A stretch of DNA of 64,000 nucleotides from Vagococcus salmoninarum (GCF_003987495.1 NZ_NGJU01000002.1:1-64000), one strand, 5' to 3'; numbered from the stretch's first letter, positions 34,888 through 44,761 are shown. The notes: a model not told the origin generated them from the sequence alone. Numbers and translations: made by a program.

Positions 34888-35781
34888 ATGAAAGATATTG
34901 GTTTTATCGGTTTAGGAATTATGGGCCAACCAATGGTCAAAAACCTCTTAGCAGCCAATTTCCGTCCCTTTGTTTACGATATCAATCACAACCAAGCCCT
35001 AATGGTGGAAAGCTTAGGCGCTCACATCTGCGACTCGCCAACTAATTTAGCCTTAAAAAGCCAGATTATCTTTATTATGTTACCGACAAATCAAATTATT
35101 GACGACCTCTTCTTTAGTCCAACTGGTATAATTAATGTCATCAAACCAGGTTCAATTGTGATTTGTACGAGTTCCGTCTCACTAAGTTTAATTACTAAAT
35201 TGGCCAAAGCTCTAGCAAAAAAACAGATTGCTCTCCTAGACGCCCCTGTCAGTGGTGGTGAAGTTGGTGCGATTGAAGGCATCCTCTCCTTTATGGTCGG
35301 TGGGCAAGCAGAAGTCTTAAAAGAAAGCCGTGAGCTGTTTGAGGTCTTAGGTCACTCAACTGTCTTAATCGGTGATGTTGGTGCAGGCACAATTGCTAAA
35401 TTAGCTAATCAAATTCTCGTTAATACGACTATCGCTGCCCTCTCAGAAGCCATCTTTTTAGCATCGGAATTTCAAATTGACACAGCAAAAATGGTCGAAG
35501 CTATTAGTCAAGGCTTAGCTAGTAGTGCCGTCCTCGAACAGAAAGCACCGATGATGTTACAGCGAAACTTTCAAGCTGGCGGCCGGATTGATATTAATCA
35601 AAAAGACATGGCCAACGTCTTAGCTGCTAGTCGGGACTTGCAAATAGCTTTACCCTTATCCGAGCAAGTTCACTCTTATTTTGACCGCTTAACTTCCGAA
35701 GGTCTCGCCCATGAAGATCACTCCGCCTTACTTAAATATTACGAACTAAGTAACCCCCTTAAAGGAGCCACTGATGACTAA
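34888..35781 (+). CDS. Beta-hydroxyacid dehydrogenase (GarR/LtnD type)
   Basis: A 297-residue NAD(P)-dependent enzyme of the 3-hydroxyisobutyrate dehydrogenase family. The Rossmann motif is IGFIGLGIMGQPM, the substrate-binding motif DAPVSGGEVGA, and the catalytic lysine lies in GAGTIAKLANQI. Family members oxidise threonate, tetronates or reduce tartronate semialdehyde. Coupling to a DUF1537 kinase (8-base overlap) points to a tetronate such as L-threonate, as with LtnD. AAGGAG precedes the ATG. Confidence 0.8.
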   Translation: MKDIGFIGLGIMGQPMVKNLLAANFRPFVYDINHNQALMVESLGAHICDSPTNLALKSQIIFIMLPTNQIIDDLFFSPTGIINVIKPGSIVICTSSVSLSLITKLAKALAKKQIALLDAPVSGGEVGAIEGILSFMVGGQAEVLKESRELFEVLGHSTVLIGDVGAGTIAKLANQILVNTTIAALSEAIFLASEFQIDTAKMVEAISQGLASSAVLEQKAPMMLQRNFQAGGRIDINQKDMANVLAASRDLQIALPLSEQVHSYFDRLTSEGLAHEDHSALLKYYELSNPLKGATDD

Positions 35782-37219
35782 AAAAAATCCTTCCCCGACA
35801 ATTGCCAATGCTTACCCGCTACCGAATAAAAAGGTAATTACTTACTTGCTCAAAGAGGAACTCAAAAAATCCCAACACCAAATTATCGTCCTTGACGATG
35901 ATCCTACTGGAACCCAAACCGTTCATAGTGTCAGCGTCTTCACTAATTGGTCCCTTAAAAGCCTGAGAAAAGGCTTTAACGATAGTAATCGGCTTTTTTA
36001 TATTTTAACTAACTCTCGCAGTATGTCCCCTGCTGAAACAGAAAAAATTCATCAAGAGATTGCTAAAAATATTTTAACTGCAGCCGAGGGCCGACCATTC
36101 TTAATTGTTAGTCGCAGCGACTCCACCTTGAGAGGTCACTATCCTTTAGAAACCCTGACTCTCAAAAAGACTCTTGAAACTGAAAGTCCTTTAAGTTTTG
36201 ATGGGGAAATCATTTGCCCTTTTTTCTTAGAAGGTGGTCGTTTAACGATTAATAATCACCATTACTTGGCAACTAATACGGAATTAATTCCAGTAGCTGA
36301 GACAGAATTCGCCAAAGACTTAACTTTTGGCTATCAACATTCAAATCTCGAGGAGTGGTTGAAAGAAAAAACTTCCCCGCCACTGACAGATGAGCAAATT
36401 CTCAGCTTTGACTTGGCAACTATTCGTCAACTAGATTTTGCCACGCTTTCAGTCCAACTAACACAATTAACTGATTTTAAGAAATTGATTCTTAACGCCA
36501 TCCTGAATGAAGACATTGCTGTGGCAGTCATCATTATCCTAAGAAGCTTAAGAACCGGTAAAAACTTTCTTTTTCGAACCGCAGCTAGTTTTCCTCAGAT
36601 TTTAGCAGGCATAACGGACCAACCTTTATTGACAGCCTCTGATTTATTACCAAGGTCCGCTACTAAAGGTGGCTTAATTATTGTTGGTTCCCATACCGAC
36701 TTAACGACAAAACAATTAGCCGCTTTGTTAGTTAACAAAGGGGTTTCCAGTTACTTACTAAAGACAGAAGTCATTTTAGATCCCTTACTCCTGGCTGAAG
36801 AGTCCCAAAACTTATTAAGGAAAATCAGTGGCGACATTAACCGAGGCCAAACCGTCTTGATTTATACAAGTCGGACAGTTGTCAACGCCCCCCTAAACCA
36901 AAAACAGACCGATTTGGAGATTGCTTTATTAATTGGTAATGCGCTGACTGAGTTAATTGAGAACTTAGAAGTCATTCCAGCTTACCTTATAACTAAAGGG
37001 GGGATAACTTCTAGTGACATCTTAACTAAAGCATTAAAAATTAATCACGCTACTGTCAGAGGTCAAATAAAACCAGGAATCCCTGTTTGGCAGAGCGTTG
37101 CTCCCACTAAATTTAACCAACTTCCTTGTATTATTTTTCCTGGTAATATCGGCCATGTTACAACCTTAGATGAGATTGTTAAAGCTTTGGAAGACCAACG
37201 CCATAACACTCAGCAGTGA
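35774..37219 (+). CDS. Four-carbon acid sugar kinase family protein (DUF1537)
   Basis: A 481-residue kinase. The N-terminal domain begins with IIVLDDDPTGTQTVHSVSVFT, the acid-sugar binding DDDPTG motif, and has SRSDSTLRGHYPLE; the C-terminal nucleotide-binding domain has LITKGGITSSD and FPGNIGH. DUF1537 proteins phosphorylate D-threonate or 3-oxo-tetronates in pathways leading to dihydroxyacetone phosphate. Neither the OtnC aldolase, the OtnI isomerase nor a PdxA2-like oxidase is present here, so the pathway is incomplete within this locus. The start overlaps the dehydrogenase gene by eight bases. Confidence 0.85.
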   Translation: MTKKNPSPTIANAYPLPNKKVITYLLKEELKKSQHQIIVLDDDPTGTQTVHSVSVFTNWSLKSLRKGFNDSNRLFYILTNSRSMSPAETEKIHQEIAKNILTAAEGRPFLIVSRSDSTLRGHYPLETLTLKKTLETESPLSFDGEIICPFFLEGGRLTINNHHYLATNTELIPVAETEFAKDLTFGYQHSNLEEWLKEKTSPPLTDEQILSFDLATIRQLDFATLSVQLTQLTDFKKLILNAILNEDIAVAVIIILRSLRTGKNFLFRTAASFPQILAGITDQPLLTASDLLPRSATKGGLIIVGSHTDLTTKQLAALLVNKGVSSYLLKTEVILDPLLLAEESQNLLRKISGDINRGQTVLIYTSRTVVNAPLNQKQTDLEIALLIGNALTELIENLEVIPAYLITKGGITSSDILTKALKINHATVRGQIKPGIPVWQSVAPTKFNQLPCIIFPGNIGHVTTLDEIVKALEDQRHNTQQ

Positions 37220-37271
37220 GACTTGACTGATCGTTCTGCTAGTTTCCTAGGAACTAAAGTCTTTATAAAGG

Positions 37272-37321
37272 GAAAAAAACGGTGATCTATTTCTGAATTT
37301 TCTTCAGAAATAGATCACCGT
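37272..37321 (-). terminator. Terminator of the betaine transporter operon
   Basis: A perfect 19-bp stem (ACGGTGATCTATTTCTGAA and its complement, 37279-37297 with 37303-37321) with a 5-base loop and seven T on the minus strand. Confidence 0.9.
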
Positions 37322-37333
37322 CCTTCGCTTAAA

Positions 37334-38197
37334 TTATTCGAGCCAGCTATTAACTTTCTCAGGATTCTTTTCAATCCATTTCTTAGCGGCTACATCAGGG
37401 TCTTCCCCTTTGTTAATTTGCAACATGACTTCTTCCATATCAGCTTGATCCCATTGGAATTTTGAAAGCACGCTATGAACTTCTGGCATGTCTTCTTTTA
37501 GGCCGAGACGGGCAATCGTGTTAATTGACTCTTCCCCACCAAAGCTTTGACGAGGGTCTTCTAAATATTTCAAGTCATGTTTTGCGAATTTCCAGTGCGG
37601 TGACCAACCAGTGACAATAATATCCTCTTTGTTCTTAATTGCTTGGTCTAAGGCCACAGTCATGACTCCTGATGACGATGTATCAATTGTCCAGTCTTTC
37701 AAGTTAGGGTAGTCTTCTAAGGCTCTTTCAGTAGCCATTACTACACCTGCTCCAGGTTCAATTCCGACAATTGTCTTTTTCGCCTGATCATCAAGGTCTT
37801 CAATCGAATCCACATCCATATAAGTAGGAACAACTAAACCAACTTGGGCAGAAGGTAAATTGACACCTAAGTGATCAATTTTATCTTCAAATTTCTCGTA
37901 ATGAGCACCACTCGTATTTGGTAACCAAGCAGCGACCATTGCATCGGCTTCGCCTTTAGAAATAGATTCCCACATAATGGCATTATCTAAAGGTGTTAAT
38001 GTTACATTGTAACCTAAGCTTTCGATCACTTGACCAATGACATTCGTCGAAGCTAGTTCTGTATCCCATTCAACGTAGACTAATGACACATCGCCTTTGT
38101 CGCCGGTTTTTTTCTCACTCGTGCCACAACTGATTAAAAAGACACTAACTGTTGCTAATAAAGTTAGTAAACTAACAATTTTTATTTTATGTCTCAC
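37334..38197 (-). CDS. opuAC: Glycine betaine ABC transporter substrate-binding lipoprotein
   Basis: A 287-residue lipoprotein; the signal peptide ends in the lipobox FLISC with Cys24. The mature part is an OpuAC-type binding protein (VEWDTELASTNVIGQVIESLGY; ADAMVAAWLPN; VTGWSPHWKF), with tryptophans suited to a cation-pi box for the trimethylammonium group. GTG start with AAGGAG seven bases ahead. Last gene of the opuAA-AB-AC order known from Bacillus, where the three parts form the osmotically induced importer. Confidence 0.88.
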   Translation of the reverse strand: MRHKIKIVSLLTLLATVSVFLISCGTSEKKTGDKGDVSLVYVEWDTELASTNVIGQVIESLGYNVTLTPLDNAIMWESISKGEADAMVAAWLPNTSGAHYEKFEDKIDHLGVNLPSAQVGLVVPTYMDVDSIEDLDDQAKKTIVGIEPGAGVVMATERALEDYPNLKDWTIDTSSSGVMTVALDQAIKNKEDIIVTGWSPHWKFAKHDLKYLEDPRQSFGGEESINTIARLGLKEDMPEVHSVLSKFQWDQADMEEVMLQINKGEDPDVAAKKWIEKNPEKVNSWLE

Positions 38198-38213
38198 AAA
38201 AAGACTCCTTTGA

Positions 38214-39062
38214 TTAATATTTATCTTTATTTAAGTATTGAGTAAAGCGGTCGATAATAATTGCTAAGACAACAATCGCAACCCCACTGACAAAACCATT
38301 GCCGACTTGTGCACGTTGCAGTGCTGACAGTACGCCACGGCCAAGACCTGGTGCACCGATCATTGAAGCGATAACGACCATTGATAAAGCTAGCATCACC
38401 GTTTGGTTAACACCGGCCATAATCGTATTTTTAGCTAAAGGCAGTTCAACTTTAAAGAGTTTTTGCCACCCAGTACTACCAAATGAGTCTGAGGCTTCTA
38501 CTAATTCTGTCGGTACTTGACGAATCCCTAAGTTAGCAAAGCGAACCGTTGGTGGTAAGGCGAAAATCACTGAGGCGAAAACCCCTGGGACAACACCAAT
38601 TCCAAAGAAGGCTACTGCTGGAATTAAGTAAACAAAGCCCGGCATTGTTTGCATAAAGTCTAAGAATGGTGTCACAATCGCTTGAGCACGATCACTTTTC
38701 GCCATTAAGATTCCTAAAGGCACACCAATGACGACCGAGACGACACTAGACACAACAACTAAGGTGATCGTATTCATTAAGTCAATCCATAGTCCTTGGT
38801 TTAAGATAAACAATAAACCAAGACCACTAAAGGTGGCTAAGCCCCATTTTTTATTAGATAGGAAGAAAGCCGCAGCCACTACCGCAATAATAAACACAAC
38901 AGGTGGGATCAAAATCAGGAAATCCGTTATTGAGTCCATAATGAATTGGCCAATCACTTGAATAATTCTAAAGAACCCAGAAAAGGCTTCGGTTAACCAG
39001 TCGACAAAACTAGTCACCCATTTTGCTACTGGTAATTTTGCTACTAATAATATACTATTCAT
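38214..39062 (-). CDS. opuAB: Glycine betaine ABC transporter permease
   Basis: A 282-residue permease of the ProW/OpuAB family. About six to seven helices; the cytoplasmic EAA-type loop reads [33 protein letters not shown], and [18 protein letters not shown] lies before it. An amphipathic N-terminal region ([16 protein letters not shown]) is typical. It overlaps opuAA by eight bases, ensuring equal expression. Confidence 0.9.
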   Translation of the reverse strand: MNSILLVAKLPVAKWVTSFVDWLTEAFSGFFRIIQVIGQFIMDSITDFLILIPPVVFIIAVVAAAFFLSNKKWGLATFSGLGLLFILNQGLWIDLMNTITLVVVSSVVSVVIGVPLGILMAKSDRAQAIVTPFLDFMQTMPGFVYLIPAVAFFGIGVVPGVFASVIFALPPTVRFANLGIRQVPTELVEASDSFGSTGWQKLFKVELPLAKNTIMAGVNQTVMLALSMVVIASMIGAPGLGRGVLSALQRAQVGNGFVSGVAIVVLAIIIDRFTQYLNKDKY

Positions 39063-40248
39063 TTACATTCACTCCATTTGATTTAGTCAAGGCGCCGACA
39101 ATCGCACCTCTAATAATGATTCCTAATAAACGCCCATTGTCAGTGACGGCAACTGGTGCTGGAGAATCATGAATTAAATCAAATATATCGTTAAGTAAAG
39201 TATCTTTAGAAATTTCGATAATATCTGTCCTAATCACATCTGCTAGTTTTAATTCTTCTTTTTTAGCTCTTAATGCATCATCAACCGTTACGTAACCATG
39301 TAACTTACGAGATTTATCGACGGCAATTAATAAACTAACACCAGCTTTTCTGATTTTACTTAAAGCCACGTTCGGTCCATCCACATCAATATTAGTGGTG
39401 ATACCAGGAATCATAATGCTTTCAGCTGTTAAGACTTTCGAACGGTCGATGTCTTCAATAAAACTTTCAACATAATCATTGGCCGGGTTTTTCAGAATTT
39501 CTTCCCCAGTTCCGACTTGCATAATTTGACCATCTTTCATCAAAGCAATCCGGTCACCTAAACGTAAGGCTTCGTTTAAATCATGAGTAATGAAAATAAT
39601 GGTTTTCTTAACATTTTGTTGCAAGTCTAATAATTCATCTTGCATTTCATGACGAATTAAAGGATCTAAGGCTGAGAAAGCCTCATCCATTAATAAAATT
39701 TCAGGATCATTCGCTAACGCTCTAGCTAAACCAACCCGTTGTTGCATTCCACCAGATAATTGATTCGGGAATTGGTCCTTGTAAGGCAATAAGCCAGAGT
39801 TATCTAAAGCTTGTAAGGCAACTTTTTCCCGGTCGGCTTTTTCAACACCACGAATTTCCAAACCAAACTCAGTATTCTCGAGAATTGTTTTATGAGGAAA
39901 CAATCCAAAGTTTTGGAATACCATACTCATTTTTGTGCGACGTGCTTCACGCAAGTCATCTTTATCTAAAGTCGAAATGTTTTGTTCATCAATGAAGATG
40001 TTACCAGCTGTTGGTTCAATCAAACGATTCAATAAGCGAATCAACGTCGATTTCCCACTACCGGAAAGTCCCATAATAACAAAAATTTCTCCTTCCTCAA
40101 CTTCGAAGTTAACATTATAAACGCCAACTGTTGCACCAGTTTCGTTTAAAATGTCTGTTTTACTTCGATTCTCTTGAGTCATACTTAACGCTGTTTTTAC
40201 TTTTTTTCCGAAAATCTTCGTTAGATTTTCTATTTTAACTTTTGGCAA
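39055..40248 (-). CDS. opuAA: Glycine betaine ABC transporter ATP-binding protein with CBS domains
   Basis: A 397-residue ATPase. Walker A is GLSGSGKST (60-68), the signature [15 protein letters not shown], Walker [13 protein letters not shown], and tandem CBS domains fill residues about 280-390, as in OpuA-type systems where they sense ionic strength and, in lactic acid bacteria, c-di-AMP. TTG start with GGAGGGG five bases ahead. It heads the operon behind a BusR-type operator. Confidence 0.92.
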   Translation of the reverse strand: MPKVKIENLTKIFGKKVKTALSMTQENRSKTDILNETGATVGVYNVNFEVEEGEIFVIMGLSGSGKSTLIRLLNRLIEPTAGNIFIDEQNISTLDKDDLREARRTKMSMVFQNFGLFPHKTILENTEFGLEIRGVEKADREKVALQALDNSGLLPYKDQFPNQLSGGMQQRVGLARALANDPEILLMDEAFSALDPLIRHEMQDELLDLQQNVKKTIIFITHDLNEALRLGDRIALMKDGQIMQVGTGEEILKNPANDYVESFIEDIDRSKVLTAESIMIPGITTNIDVDGPNVALSKIRKAGVSLLIAVDKSRKLHGYVTVDDALRAKKEELKLADVIRTDIIEISKDTLLNDIFDLIHDSPAPVAVTDNGRLLGIIIRGAIVGALTKSNGVNVNE

Positions 40249-40291
40249 AATAGCCCCTCCAAATTAATTCTTCTTATTTGTCTTCACAAAA

Positions 40292-40332
40292 AGTGACCTC
40301 TTAAGAGTATAACTAAATGGTCACTATGTCAA
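40292..40332 (-). promoter_or_regulatory. opuA promoter with probable BusR operator
   Basis: On the minus strand TTGACA (40327-40332), a short 15-base spacer and TATACT (40306-40311). Inverted 7-base arms AGTGACC (40292-40298) and GGTCACT (40319-40325) flank the -10 element with 20 bases between them. GTGAC/GTCAC half-sites and this position fit repression by the neighbouring BusR-like protein. Confidence 0.6.
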
Positions 40333-40411
40333 AGTTCCTTAGCTGGAAACTAGATTAAAATAGTAATAAATCAGCATTTATCCGCTTACAAACTTGAGGT
40401 AACGCCCTTAT

Positions 40412-40468
40412 TAAAAAAGACAAAAAGTGACTACTTATCACTTTTTAAGGGTGTATAAGTAGTCACTT
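40412..40468 (-). terminator. Terminator of busR
   Basis: A 14-bp perfect stem (AAGTGACTACTTAT with its complement) that overlaps the busR stop codon, followed by TTTTTGTCTTTTTT on the minus strand. Its arms also contain GTGACT/AGTCAC, so a second role as BusR binding site is conceivable. Confidence 0.7.
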
Positions 40469-41100
40469 TAATCATTAGGATAAAAATAATTTTCGACCCG
40501 TTGGATTGAAGCAGCTGTGCCAACGAAGTATAATAAGTCCCCTTCTTGGATCTGAGCATAGGGTCCTGGCGAAACAACTAACTCGCCTTGGTGATCAATT
40601 GCTATTAAAGTAGCATAGGTTTTTTGCCATAAGTTTATTTCGCCAATAGTTTCATTTAAATACTCGCATTTATCAGACACTTTTATCTGAAAAGGATTCA
40701 TAGGATTGGCTGTATAAAAATTATTTGTTTGGACTAAGAGATTATCTAAGACACCTGAAAAAAAGCTTAATTCTTCTTGTTGTCTAATCATACTTTGCTC
40801 CATCATCGTCTTTAAATCTTGAATTGACTGAACGTCTTGATACTGCTCTGTGAACTCTTTAGCTAATGATGCCGAGGCAACGGAAAAACCACTGCCGTGT
40901 TTAACAGTCACAATGTCTAGGTCAACTAAGATCGAAACGGCCTTTCGAGCTGTTTCTGGTGATACTTTATAATATGAGGCTAATTTGGAACGGGCGTGCA
41001 GTTTATCGCCGACTTTAAACTCATTTTGGGCAATCCGGTTAGCCACGTCAACAGCTACTTGTTGATAGCGTGGTAAACGGGTTTTAGGTTTGTTAATCAT
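40468..41100 (-). CDS. busR: BusR-type GntR/RCK_C repressor of betaine uptake
   Basis: A 210-residue protein joining a GntR winged HTH (YQQVAVDVANRIAQNEFKVGDKL ... YKVSPETARKAVSILVDLDIVTVKHGSGF), a short coiled coil and a C-terminal RCK_C (TrkA-C) domain (residues about 125-210). This domain pair is characteristic of BusR, which in Lactococcus and Streptococcus represses the betaine transporter with c-di-AMP as co-repressor. The gene stands directly upstream of opuAA on the same strand. I start it at the ATG at 41100, seven bases after AAGGTGAG. Confidence 0.82.
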   Translation of the reverse strand: MINKPKTRLPRYQQVAVDVANRIAQNEFKVGDKLHARSKLASYYKVSPETARKAVSILVDLDIVTVKHGSGFSVASASLAKEFTEQYQDVQSIQDLKTMMEQSMIRQQEELSFFSGVLDNLLVQTNNFYTANPMNPFQIKVSDKCEYLNETIGEINLWQKTYATLIAIDHQGELVVSPGPYAQIQEGDLLYFVGTAASIQRVENYFYPND

Positions 41101-41116
41101 ACTAGGACTCACCTTT

Positions 41117-41168
41117 CTTTGGCTACATATTGTCGTAAACCATTTTTTATATTATATCATAGCCAAAG
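41117..41168 (-). promoter_or_regulatory. Inverted repeat in the busR control region
   Basis: CTTTGGCTA and TAGCCAAAG, nine bases each and perfectly complementary, 34 bases apart, flanking a TATAAT-like -10. It may be an operator of unknown specificity; it lacks GTGAC half-sites. Confidence 0.35.
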
Positions 41169-41248
41169 ATATTAGACTAAACCACGTAACCTTTGACTAC
41201 TACTATAACCAGTCAATTAAAAATAACCATAAATCAGGAGGTAAACTT

Positions 41249-41452
41249 ATGACTAATCGAGATGACCCTCATTTGACACAAGAAAAAAGCCGTTTTGAAG
41301 AAAAAAAGCACCGGCCATTAAGCTCCCTAAATGACGCTCACCACAAAGCTAAAATAGGTTGTCTCACCGACTTAACTAGTTCCCTGAGCTTGACAGCGAT
41401 TTCGATTATTTTATGTCTCTTGTTACTGATTGTATTTTTTGTTTTTAAGTAG
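41249..41452 (+). CDS. Small membrane protein, DUF6366-like
   Basis: A 67-residue protein: a charged N-terminal part (TQEKSRFEEKKHRPLSSLNDAHHKA), then GCLTDLTSSLSLT and one C-terminal helix (ISIILCLLLLIVFFVFK). This arrangement agrees with DUF6366 proteins of bacilli. The ATG at 41249 has AGGAGG; the frame is open upstream to 41090, overlapping busR, without a second ribosome site. Function unknown. Confidence 0.6.
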   Translation: MTNRDDPHLTQEKSRFEEKKHRPLSSLNDAHHKAKIGCLTDLTSSLSLTAISIILCLLLLIVFFVFK

Positions 41453-41473
41453 TGTTGATTCTGCCTTCATATT

Positions 41474-41518
41474 AAAAAGCCCTGACTCATCAACTAACTT
41501 GATGAATCAGGGCTTAAC
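41474..41518. terminator. Bidirectional terminator
   Basis: A long stem (AAGCCCTGA-YTCATCAA and complement, one mismatch) with T runs on both sides, between the DUF6366-like gene and pflA. Confidence 0.85.
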
Positions 41519-41519
41519 T

Positions 41520-42293
41520 TTATTTTTGGTAAGTTTGAGTTAAATAGCCTTGGTAATCGTGAACATGGAGGATATCTTGGGCATTTTTAACCCGTTCTTG
41601 CGTTGGCGGATCAATGCCTTCTAATGGATATTCTAAGTCCAACTCTTCCCACTTGTATCGACCCATCGTGTGATAAGGTAAGATTTCAACTTTATCAACG
41701 TTTTCTAACGTTTCAATAAAAGCATTCAAACGAATTAAGTACTCGTCGTAATCGGTTCTTTCAGGCACTAAAACGTGACGAATCCAAACTGGTTTTTTAA
41801 TGTCTGATAAGTATTTAGCCATTTCCAAAATGTTGTCATTCGTATTTTTAGTTAATTGTTTATGACCTTCAGCATCGATATGTTTAATATCAAACAACAA
41901 CATATCCGTATACTTCATTAGTTCTGAAAATTCACTAATAAAAGGTTCTTCATGACTGAAAGGCTTGCCACACGTATCGATTGTTGTATGAATGCCTAGG
42001 GCTTTCGCTTTTTTAAAGAGATCGGTTAGGAAATCCAGTTGTAATAAAGGTTCGCCACCACTGACTGTAATACCGCCCTTTTCGCCCCAATAGCTACGAT
42101 ATTTTAAGGCTTCTTCTAATACTTCATCACTAGTCACTTCACGGCCGCCACCGATTTTCCAAGTGTCGGGATTGTGACAGAATTCGCAACGCATGCGACA
42201 CCCTTGAGTAAAGACGATAAAGCGGACACCAGGTCCGTCAACAGTACCAAAACTTTCTGTGGAGTGAATTCTACCAACTACAGGATTTGCCAT
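41520..42293 (-). CDS. pflA: Pyruvate formate-lyase activating enzyme
   Basis: A 257-residue radical SAM enzyme that installs the glycyl radical in PflB. The iron-sulphur cysteines are Cys32, Cys36 and Cys39 in GCRMRCEFCHNPDTW; GGITVSGGEPLLQ is the SAM-binding GGE motif, and TTIDTCG and DIKHID follow. Full family length. AAGAGGAATAA precedes the ATG. It follows pflB but a terminator-like hairpin separates the two. Confidence 0.95.
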   Translation of the reverse strand: MANPVVGRIHSTESFGTVDGPGVRFIVFTQGCRMRCEFCHNPDTWKIGGGREVTSDEVLEEALKYRSYWGEKGGITVSGGEPLLQLDFLTDLFKKAKALGIHTTIDTCGKPFSHEEPFISEFSELMKYTDMLLFDIKHIDAEGHKQLTKNTNDNILEMAKYLSDIKKPVWIRHVLVPERTDYDEYLIRLNAFIETLENVDKVEILPYHTMGRYKWEELDLEYPLEGIDPPTQERVKNAQDILHVHDYQGYLTQTYQK

Positions 42294-42314
42294 AATTATT
42301 CCTCTTCTCTTTAT

Positions 42315-42356
42315 TTAAAAAGAAGTGACTTGGCTTAGTCACCTAGTCACTTCTTT
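42315..42356 (-). terminator. Hairpin terminator between pflB and pflA
   Basis: A perfect 12-bp stem AAAGAAGTGACT/AGTCACTTCTTT and TTTTT on the minus strand, after pflB and 22 bases before pflA. It would limit pflA transcription to read-through. Confidence 0.7.
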
Positions 42357-42455
42357 AAGTTATATTTATTGTATCGCTTTTATAAATACTTCACAAGCTT
42401 TATAACTCTTGCTACTTATTTACTGTGAGTCTTGCAAATTAAAATTACTTTTAAT

Positions 42456-44702
42456 TTACATGTGATCGTGTGAAGTTCTTGCAATGACGTCTGCTTGTTG
42501 CTCAGCTGTTAAATCACGGAACTTAACGGCATAACCAGAAACACGGATTGTTAAGTTAGGGTATTTTTCAGGATGAGCTTGGGCATCTAATAATAACTCA
42601 TTAGTGAAGACGTTAACGTTCAAGTGGTAACCACCATTGTTGAAGTAACCATCCATCACATTTCGTAAGTTGTTAATTCTTGTTGTATCATCTTTACCTA
42701 AACCATTCGGGTTGATTGTTTGTGTATTAGAAATACCATCTAGGGCATTTGTATAATCAAGACGAGCAGTTGAGTTTAATGATGATAAAAGACCATTTTT
42801 CTCACCTAAGAATTTACCATCTTGGTAACTTGGGTTAGCTCCTGGCGCTAACGGTTTACCAGCACGACGGCCATCTGGTGTGTTACCAGTCGCTTTACCG
42901 TAAACAACGTTTGACGTAATTGTCAATAATGACGTTGTTGGTGTTGAGTGACGGTATGTGTGTTGACGTTTGATTTGAGTCATAAAGTATTCTAAGATCC
43001 AGTTTGCAGTTGCATCAGCTTCTGCTTGATCGTTTCCGTAAGTTGGGAAAGCTTTCGTTGGTTTGTAATCAATTGCTAAACCAGTTTCATCACGGATAAC
43101 TTCAACTTCACCATGTTTGATTGCCATTAAACTATCAGCAGCATGAGAAATTCCAGCAATACCAGTTGCGAAAGTACGTTTTAAGTCACTTTCCATAAAG
43201 GCTAATTGTGGCGCTTCATAAGCGTATTTATCGTGCATAAAGTGGATAACATTTAAAGTATTTACATACAATTCAGCTAACCAATCCATAATATCAGTGA
43301 AACGCGTTAAGAATTCTTCGTAATCAAGTGAATCACCAGTCATCGGACGGAATCTTGGAGCAACTTGAGCTTTCGTCATTTCATCGACACCACCATTGAT
43401 GGCGTAAAGAACAGCTTTCGCTAAGTTAGCACGGGCACCGAAGAATTGCATGTCTTTACCCATAACTGTTGCAGACACACAACAAGCGATAGCACAGTCA
43501 TCTGATCCCCAGTTAGCACGTAGTAAGTCATCATTTTCAAATTGAATCGATGAACTTTCTTTGGCAATTTTAGCTGCATAAGTTCTGAAGCCTTCTGGTT
43601 CGTGTGATGAATAAAGGACTGTTAAGTTTGGTTCTGGTGAAGGTCCCATGTTTGTTAATGTATGTAAGATCCGGAAATCACTCTTCGTAACTAATGAACG
43701 ACCGTCTAATCCCATACCAGCGATTGATAATGTTGCCCAAATTGGGTAACCAGAGAATAATTGGTTGTAATCAGGTGTCCGAGCAAATTTAACCATTCTT
43801 AATTTCATGATCAAGTGGTCAATCATTTCTTGGGCTTCAAATTCAGTAATTACACCATTGTCTAAATCACGTTGGATAAAGATATCTAAGAAGGCAGAGA
43901 CACGTCCAATTGACATTGCCGCGCCATTTTGTGATTTGATTGCTGCTAAGTAACCAAAGTATAACCATTGGATAGCTTCTTGAGCATTTGTAGCTGGTCC
44001 AGAAATATCAAAACCGTATGAAGCAGCCATTTCTTTAATTTGACCTAAGGCTTTATATTGCTCGTTAATTTCTTCACGTAAACGAATAATATCGTCAGTC
44101 ATAACTTTGTTACCTGTGTTAGCATGATCTTTTGCTTTTTCAGCCATTAAGAAATCAATACCATATAAAGCTAGACGACGGTAGTCACCAATAATCCGAC
44201 CACGGCCATAAGCATCTGGTAAACCAGTAATGATTTTGTTTTTACGTGCTGCACGCATTTCTGGTGTGTAAGCATCGAAAACGCCTTGGTTATGAGTTTT
44301 TCTCCAGTTAGAGAAAATGTTAGACATTTCTGGGTCTACTTCATAGCCATTAGCTTTTAAAGCATTGTTTGCCATGTTAATTCCGCCGTAAGGCATGAAA
44401 GCTTGTTTCAATGGGACATCTGTTTGTAATCCAACAATTTTTTCTTCATCTTTGATTAAGTAACCAGGACCATGAGAAGTCACTGTTGCAGGGATATTTG
44501 TATCCATGTCGTAAACGCCATTTTTTTCATGTTGCACTTCGAATAATTCTTGTAATTTAGTCCATAATTTGTCTGTACTTGGTGCGATAGGCTCTAAAAA
44601 GCTGTCGTCACCTTTGTATTCTGTGTAGTTAGCTTGAATAAAGTCTCTTACGTTGACACTTGTTTTCCACTGTTTGCCTTTAAATCCATTCCATGCTTCC
44701 AT
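42456..44702 (-). CDS. pflB: Pyruvate formate-lyase (formate C-acetyltransferase)
   Basis: A 748-residue glycyl radical enzyme converting pyruvate and CoA to acetyl-CoA and formate under anaerobic conditions. The catalytic pair Cys407-Cys408 is in [11 protein letters not shown], and the radical Gly723 is in [10 protein letters not shown] near the C terminus. AAGGAGG precedes the ATG. The gene has an extended -10 promoter about 60 bases upstream, and pflA follows. Confidence 0.97.
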   Translation of the reverse strand: MEAWNGFKGKQWKTSVNVRDFIQANYTEYKGDDSFLEPIAPSTDKLWTKLQELFEVQHEKNGVYDMDTNIPATVTSHGPGYLIKDEEKIVGLQTDVPLKQAFMPYGGINMANNALKANGYEVDPEMSNIFSNWRKTHNQGVFDAYTPEMRAARKNKIITGLPDAYGRGRIIGDYRRLALYGIDFLMAEKAKDHANTGNKVMTDDIIRLREEINEQYKALGQIKEMAASYGFDISGPATNAQEAIQWLYFGYLAAIKSQNGAAMSIGRVSAFLDIFIQRDLDNGVITEFEAQEMIDHLIMKLRMVKFARTPDYNQLFSGYPIWATLSIAGMGLDGRSLVTKSDFRILHTLTNMGPSPEPNLTVLYSSHEPEGFRTYAAKIAKESSSIQFENDDLLRANWGSDDCAIACCVSATVMGKDMQFFGARANLAKAVLYAINGGVDEMTKAQVAPRFRPMTGDSLDYEEFLTRFTDIMDWLAELYVNTLNVIHFMHDKYAYEAPQLAFMESDLKRTFATGIAGISHAADSLMAIKHGEVEVIRDETGLAIDYKPTKAFPTYGNDQAEADATANWILEYFMTQIKRQHTYRHSTPTTSLLTITSNVVYGKATGNTPDGRRAGKPLAPGANPSYQDGKFLGEKNGLLSSLNSTARLDYTNALDGISNTQTINPNGLGKDDTTRINNLRNVMDGYFNNGGYHLNVNVFTNELLLDAQAHPEKYPNLTIRVSGYAVKFRDLTAEQQADVIARTSHDHM

Positions 44703-44761
44703 TTAAATAGCCTCCTTAAAATTATATGACAATAAATCATATGTAACAGGTTTATAAACTC

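Noticed and set aside
37272-37321. Shared terminator for the acid-sugar kinase operon on the plus strand
   Set aside because: The 19-bp stem has a T run only on the minus strand; after it the plus strand reads CCTTCGC, so it mainly ends the betaine operon.
41090-41248. N-terminal extension of the DUF6366-like frame overlapping busR
   Set aside because: The extension has no ribosome site and lies partly inside the opposite gene; the internal ATG has AGGAGG.
42315-42356. BusR-type AGTGACT/AGTCACT motif at the pfl hairpin and a similar one in the ald terminator
   Set aside because: These are arms of strong terminators; shared GTGAC words are explained by hairpin composition and lie at gene ends, not promoters.
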